The notes under the pieces were generated by a model, which saw only the letters and a program-made list of their open reading frames with translations, was not told the DNA's origin and ran no database searches. A program made the translations under genes and the position numbers. 54,179 nt of DNA from Methanobacteriota archaeon (GTDB lineage: Archaea > Halobacteriota > Methanosarcinia > Methanosarcinales > Methanosarcinaceae), in assembly GCA_023399215.1 (NCBI GenBank), contig JAEWQJ010000059.1, forward strand, positions 1 through 54,179. The letters run 5' to 3'. Shown piece by piece: positions 50,168 to 54,179 of the stretch. Position 1 is the stretch's first letter; the number at the start of each line of letters is the position of its first letter.

Positions 50168-52468
50168 ATGACCATACTTCTGATTTTTTTTCTTCTCATC
50201 TTGATATCAATGCAGGGTGCACAGAAAATTACTATGGAATCAGGAACGGAAACCTTTGTAAGCAAAGATTCGAAACTGTATCAGGACTATGATCACCTTT
50301 ACTCAAACATATTTGGAACCAACTCCATTATAGTGATGGTAGAGGGGAACAATGTAAAGTCTGCGGACATAATGAAATCTGTAGATCGGCTTGAACACCA
50401 GCTAGAGTCAACAGAAGGAATTGTTGGGATCACAAGTCCGGCTTCTATTATAAAGGAAATGAATTATCAGAATACAGGGAGGTCCCAGGTTCCCGATACC
50501 GACGCGGAGATCAAGGAAATTATTGATGAAAATCCGGCTACATTTGAAACATTAATTCCTGATCATACACATATGTTGATCTATGTAACGATGGCCGGGT
50601 CCAGCACAGATGATAAGCAAAAAGAAATAATAACGGAAACCGAAGAAGCTGTCAAATTTTCTGATTTTCCTCCTTCTTACAATCTCATAGTAACAGGTGA
50701 TCCAGCCTATAAGATTGAAATGAGCGAGGCGATGAGCACCGGTATGGGACCATTGCTGGGACTTGCTGCCGTTTTTATGGTAATTGTATTAAGTCTTGTT
50801 TTCCGGCATGTTCGCTGGTGCCTCCTTCCTTTACCAGTGGTTCTACTAGGCATTGTTTATACTTTTGGAGCTATGGGCTTTCTAGGAATTCCCCTATCAA
50901 TGGTTTCCATGTCAGCTTTCCCGGTACTGATAGGGCTTGGTATTGATTATGCTATTCAGTTCCATAACAGAATTGAAGAAGAGCTGCATAAAGACGGAAA
51001 CAAGTCAAAGGCCATTATATCAACAATAAAACACACAGGACCTGCTGTACTCATAGCTCTTACCATGACTGCTCTGGGATTTTTCTCCCTTTTTACGTCT
51101 ACTGTACCAATGATCCAGGATTTTGGGAAACTTCTCACGATCGGTATATTAATGTGCTACTTAGCAGCCATGTTTGTCGGGGTAGTCACAGTGTATATTT
51201 TTGACGATCTCTCAAAAAATCTCAAGTCGAAAAAAGGAAAAAAAGAACCAAAACCAACAGAAACAAACGCAGACCATGTTTCTTCCGGGAAGCCAAAAAA
51301 CAATCTGGTAAAACACTTTCTTGAAAAGGTTAATAATTTTTCAATAAAGAATAATTTATTGATACTCGGGATAGCTACTCTGCTCTGTATCGGAGGTATA
51401 TATGCCGATGAGTCAGTGGGTGCCCAGACGGATACAACATCTTTTGCTCCCCAGGATCTGCCAGCCCTTATGGACCTGAACCATATGAAAGATATTACGG
51501 GGGGAACTGATACACTTAACCTCATAATAAAAGTAAAGGATAATGCTGATCCTGAAGTTCTGGAGTGGATTGACAGGTTCAGCGAACATGAAACTCAAAG
51601 GCAGCATATTGAAAGCACTTTAAGCATTGTGACTCTCATAAAAGAGTATAATGGAGGTACAATCCCGGAAACCCGAGACGAAATAGAGGCAATATACAAT
51701 GAAATTCCGGAATCCCAAAAGAATCGCTATGTGTATGGCAGAAATATGCTTCTCTTAAATTTAAACATTGGAAATGCCGTGTCCGACATAGAGACTACAG
51801 GAATTGAAGAGTTGACCGGAATAATAGAGAAGGATATCCAGTGGATGCAGGTTCCTCCAGGCGTCACAGTTACGATCACAGGTAACCCGGTGGTTTACAT
51901 TGAAGTTCTGGGTGCGCTTACAGATGGAAGAATTCTAATGACCTACCTTGGGCTGTTCCTTGTTCTGGGAGGACTTCTGGTAGTTTACAGAGACTGGCTA
52001 AAAGCTCTCGCTGCTATTATTCCAATGTTTATCGTAACTGGCTGGTCAGGGCTGGTAATGAAGTTTCTTGGAATTCTATACACCCCTATGACTGCAACTA
52101 TGGGGGCACTGATCATTGGAATAGGTTGTGAGTACTCAGTCCTCATGATGGAAAGATATTTTGAAGAAAAGGATCACGGAGCTGATCCTCTGCAAGCTAT
52201 ACACAGGACGAGTGAAAACATCGGTGCTGCACTCCTCGCCTCAGGATCGACGGTTATTGGTGGGTTTGCAGCTCTGACGATATCTCCTTTTCCTTTAATA
52301 GGTGACTTTGGAACAGTAACAGTTATCGATATCGTACTTGTCCTTATTGCAACCTTCATGGTATTTCCGCCTTTTATTGTATTGATGGATACCTGGAGAG
52401 AAAAGAGGAGAGGAATACAGGCTCCACAAGCAAAAGCAAATAATGTCAAGGGGGCCGATACCCAATGA
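50168..52468 (+). CDS. RND-type exporter, HAE3/MMPL family
   Basis: A 766-residue transporter with the two-fold RND plan: one N-terminal helix, a large outer loop (about 25-180), five helices (GPLLGLAAVFMVIVLSLVF, LPLPVVLLGIVYTFGAMGF, SMSAFPVLIGLGIDYAIQFHNR), then a second helix, loop and five more helices (TYLGLFLVLGGLLVVY, MGALIIGIGCEYSVLMMERYFE). GIDYAIQFHNRIEEE and GCEYSVLMMERYFE are the typical family motifs. It uses the proton or ion gradient to move hydrophobic compounds or lipids. The frame extends upstream, KSVFEKLGVFIHNNR, to an ATT at 50120 with GAGGG before it, suggesting the true start is a non-standard or mutated codon. The next gene overlaps by 4 bases. Confidence 0.9.
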   Translation: MTILLIFFLLILISMQGAQKITMESGTETFVSKDSKLYQDYDHLYSNIFGTNSIIVMVEGNNVKSADIMKSVDRLEHQLESTEGIVGITSPASIIKEMNYQNTGRSQVPDTDAEIKEIIDENPATFETLIPDHTHMLIYVTMAGSSTDDKQKEIITETEEAVKFSDFPPSYNLIVTGDPAYKIEMSEAMSTGMGPLLGLAAVFMVIVLSLVFRHVRWCLLPLPVVLLGIVYTFGAMGFLGIPLSMVSMSAFPVLIGLGIDYAIQFHNRIEEELHKDGNKSKAIISTIKHTGPAVLIALTMTALGFFSLFTSTVPMIQDFGKLLTIGILMCYLAAMFVGVVTVYIFDDLSKNLKSKKGKKEPKPTETNADHVSSGKPKNNLVKHFLEKVNNFSIKNNLLILGIATLLCIGGIYADESVGAQTDTTSFAPQDLPALMDLNHMKDITGGTDTLNLIIKVKDNADPEVLEWIDRFSEHETQRQHIESTLSIVTLIKEYNGGTIPETRDEIEAIYNEIPESQKNRYVYGRNMLLLNLNIGNAVSDIETTGIEELTGIIEKDIQWMQVPPGVTVTITGNPVVYIEVLGALTDGRILMTYLGLFLVLGGLLVVYRDWLKALAAIIPMFIVTGWSGLVMKFLGILYTPMTATMGALIIGIGCEYSVLMMERYFEEKDHGADPLQAIHRTSENIGAALLASGSTVIGGFAALTISPFPLIGDFGTVTVIDIVLVLIATFMVFPPFIVLMDTWREKRRGIQAPQAKANNVKGADTQ

Positions 52469-53604
52469 AGAAACCCCAAAAAAACAGGCTACAGAAGACA
52501 ATTAACACATTCTTTGTAATTGCAGTTCTTCTTTCAGTTCTCTCAGTAACTGCATTCCCAGCCCTAGGGGAGGAGGATGAAACCAACTTCATCGCTCTAG
52601 ATCATGGATATACTGTAGATTACTACAAGAGTTACGGATCGCCAGAAATACAGGCGTCAATTACAGGAGATCCTGAGTTTGAAAGAGGGAAAACTGCAGA
52701 TCTGAAGATAAAAATCGCAAATACTGGAGTCATATCCGGTTTTCAAAGGCTGAATGCAAACCAGAAAAGGATAAACGACTCCACTGAGGAAACAATTGCA
52801 CTTGCGGAGTTGGAAGAAGAAAAAGGAGCTACTACTGCAAAAAATATCGAGGCTACCCTTCAATCGGAAACAAAATACGTTGAAGTAGAGTCTGCAGCCA
52901 ATCTCCAGAGCGTTGAAGAACTTGAAACAGGAAATACAGCAACCTTTAGCTACATTATCAAAATAGATAGCGATGCACCCGCCGGGAATTATGAACTTCT
53001 CCTGCCAGTGACCTATCAATATCCAGCAAATGTCAAAACTGTAACTGCAGATGCAATAAATCTAGGGCTTACGGGTGTAGAGTTTTCAAAAGAGTACAAA
53101 ACAAAGACAGAAACGCTCAGAATACCGATTTCTATAAAAGACGAACCTAAATTTGAAGTAACTAAGGTTTCAGGAAGCCTTGTTCAGGGTGAAACTAAAG
53201 TTATTGAGGTCACTTATAAAAATACAAGAGAAACCGTAGCAAAAGATGCTTTAGCCCGAATTATTGTTATGAGCCCTCTGAGCGCAGAGAAATCCATAGT
53301 AAGAATAGGAGATATAGGTCCCGGCAAAGAAAAGACTGCCAGTTTCGAAATTTCGGCAGATCAGGATGCAATTGTAAAAAAGTACGGGGTTAATAGTGAG
53401 ATAAAATACGTTGACAAAGATGGAGACACTACTTTGTCAGAAGGTATGAAAGTGAACGTACCTCTTGAAGCTACAGAACAAAAATTTAGCATCACAGGAA
53501 TAGCAATTTTACTGATTATAGTTATCGCCCTTTACCAGATAGTAAGCGTACACCGGAAAAGAAATCAGAATGATGAGAATGTATCAGGTGATGAAAATGA
53601 ATAA
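52465..53604 (+). CDS. Secreted membrane-anchored protein of the RND operon (copy 1)
   Basis: A 379-residue protein starting inside the exporter stop (ATGA). A signal peptide (INTFFVIAVLLSVLSVTAFPALG) is followed by COG1361/NEW3-like beta domains (ERGKTADLKIKIANTGVISGF, SDAPAGNYELLLPVTYQY, VQGETKVIEVTYKNTRE) and a C-terminal membrane helix (ITGIAILLIIVIALYQIVSV) with a charged tail. In methanogens such proteins pair with HAE3 exporters and may form the outside partner of the pump, a substitute for an outer-membrane adaptor. The function is inferred from coupling. The next gene is a clear paralogue. Confidence 0.8.
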   Translation: MKKPQKNRLQKTINTFFVIAVLLSVLSVTAFPALGEEDETNFIALDHGYTVDYYKSYGSPEIQASITGDPEFERGKTADLKIKIANTGVISGFQRLNANQKRINDSTEETIALAELEEEKGATTAKNIEATLQSETKYVEVESAANLQSVEELETGNTATFSYIIKIDSDAPAGNYELLLPVTYQYPANVKTVTADAINLGLTGVEFSKEYKTKTETLRIPISIKDEPKFEVTKVSGSLVQGETKVIEVTYKNTRETVAKDALARIIVMSPLSAEKSIVRIGDIGPGKEKTASFEISADQDAIVKKYGVNSEIKYVDKDGDTTLSEGMKVNVPLEATEQKFSITGIAILLIIVIALYQIVSVHRKRNQNDENVSGDENE

Positions 53605-54179
53605 AAATGGATTATTTATTACTGTCATAACCCTTCTGATCCTTTGCTCTGCAGTCCTGCCAGCAGAGGCAGCCTTACCCGAAAATTTTGATATTAGTAA
53701 AAACTACTACTCAGTATACGGAGGGCCTGACCTTAATGCAACACTTGTTGGAGACGACCAATTCTCTAGAGGAGATACTGCAACTCTTAATATAAATATG
53801 ATGAACAAGGGTGAAATTTCCGGCTTTAAATCTGAAAAAGATGCAGATATTGGAAATTATGCAGATGAAATGCTTCAGCAGTCAGAGATGCAGTATGAAG
53901 CGCAGGCTACGACGGCAGTAGGCATTCTTGCAACCCTTAAATCTGAGAATCCTAACATTAAAGTTAAATCTGGATCCCAAGAAGCTGGGACTCTCATGCA
54001 GGGAAAAGAAAGTGCAAGCCCCACAAAGTTTACAATTGAGATTAATAAAGACACTCCTGCAGGTATATATCCCCTGACTCTCGATCTCTCGTATCAATAC
54101 CAGAATAATGTCCAGGTAGGCGGAGACGATTTTGACAGCGTTACAGGCCTTGTGACAAATAAGGAAGTAGGTCTCTGGT
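53591..54179 (+). CDS. Paralogue of the preceding secreted protein (partial, runs off the window)
   Basis: A frame starting at ATG 53591 (or ATG 53597) is open to the window end, about 196 residues. The signal peptide FITVITLLILCSAVLPAEA is followed by SVYGGPDLNATLVGDDQFSRGDTATLNINMMNKGEISGF, parallel to the previous protein's ITGDPEFERGKTADLKIKIANTGVISGF. Later PAGIYPLTLDLSYQYQNNVQV matches PAGNYELLLPVTYQYPANVKT. It overlaps the end of the preceding gene, so it is the third gene of the RND operon. The C-terminus is unseen. Confidence 0.85.
   Translation, partial: MKMNKNGLFITVITLLILCSAVLPAEAALPENFDISKNYYSVYGGPDLNATLVGDDQFSRGDTATLNINMMNKGEISGFKSEKDADIGNYADEMLQQSEMQYEAQATTAVGILATLKSENPNIKVKSGSQEAGTLMQGKESASPTKFTIEINKDTPAGIYPLTLDLSYQYQNNVQVGGDDFDSVTGLVTNKEVGLW

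Overview
The window looks like a Methanosarcina-type methanogenic archaeon. It is AT-rich with long intergenic gaps. It carries an archaeal Taw2-type wyosine enzyme, PKD/beta-propeller and other S-layer-like surface proteins, an archaeal ATPase with a DUF234-type tail, an HAE3-type RND exporter, and many decayed insertion sequences and tandem repeats. The genus is inferred from gene style; no rRNA is present.

1-1.5 kb: the 3' end of an unknown gene, then taw2 on the minus strand. 1.9-23.5 kb, plus strand: a contractile injection system (phage-tail-like particle). It has a tail-terminator-like protein, sheath, tube, chaperone-position protein, a repeat-rich protein in the tape-measure position, two paralogous hub/collar proteins, a cell-wall-binding plus transglutaminase-like protein, hub, spike, PAAR-like tip, gp25, gpJ and gpI wedge proteins, a fibre, a radical SAM/SPASM enzyme and a second beta-rich fibre-like protein. 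No capsid, portal, terminase, integrase or replication gene is visible, so it is an injection particle or tailocin rather than a provirus.

The most striking point is that the fibre protein at 18637-20280 carries eleven cysteines at exact four-residue spacing (15 Cys within 68 residues and none elsewhere). It is followed 10 bases later by a radical SAM enzyme with an RRE-like N-terminus and a SPASM domain resembling SCIFF maturases. This suggests a fibre whose cysteine-rich segment is cross-linked by thioether bonds, a ribosomal-peptide-type modification built into a contractile particle. A second unusual point is a 1.5-kb interruption between the two paralogous hub/collar genes. It holds a 64-residue membrane-active-looking peptide gene and mobile-element debris.

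23.5-38 kb: unrelated accessory genes, namely an ATPase with a nuclease-like tail, a frameshifted HTH regulator, an ABC exporter, a peptide-deformylase-like protein, membrane and surface proteins, an orphan IS1-InsA-like gene, a HAD phosphatase, a YjbQ protein and a lipoprotein acetolactate decarboxylase. 38-48.5 kb: a radical SAM protein, secreted thrombospondin-repeat/transglutaminase and propeller/PKD proteins, a small 2[4Fe-4S] ferredoxin, an M6-type metalloprotease and a truncated paralogue of it. 48.5-54.2 kb: a gene graveyard (tRNA-Leu remnant, transposase remnants, MarR pseudogene), then an operon of an RND exporter and two paralogous secreted membrane-anchored proteins, the last running off the window end.

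Gene-family names are from recognised motifs and remembered family sequences only; no searches were run.
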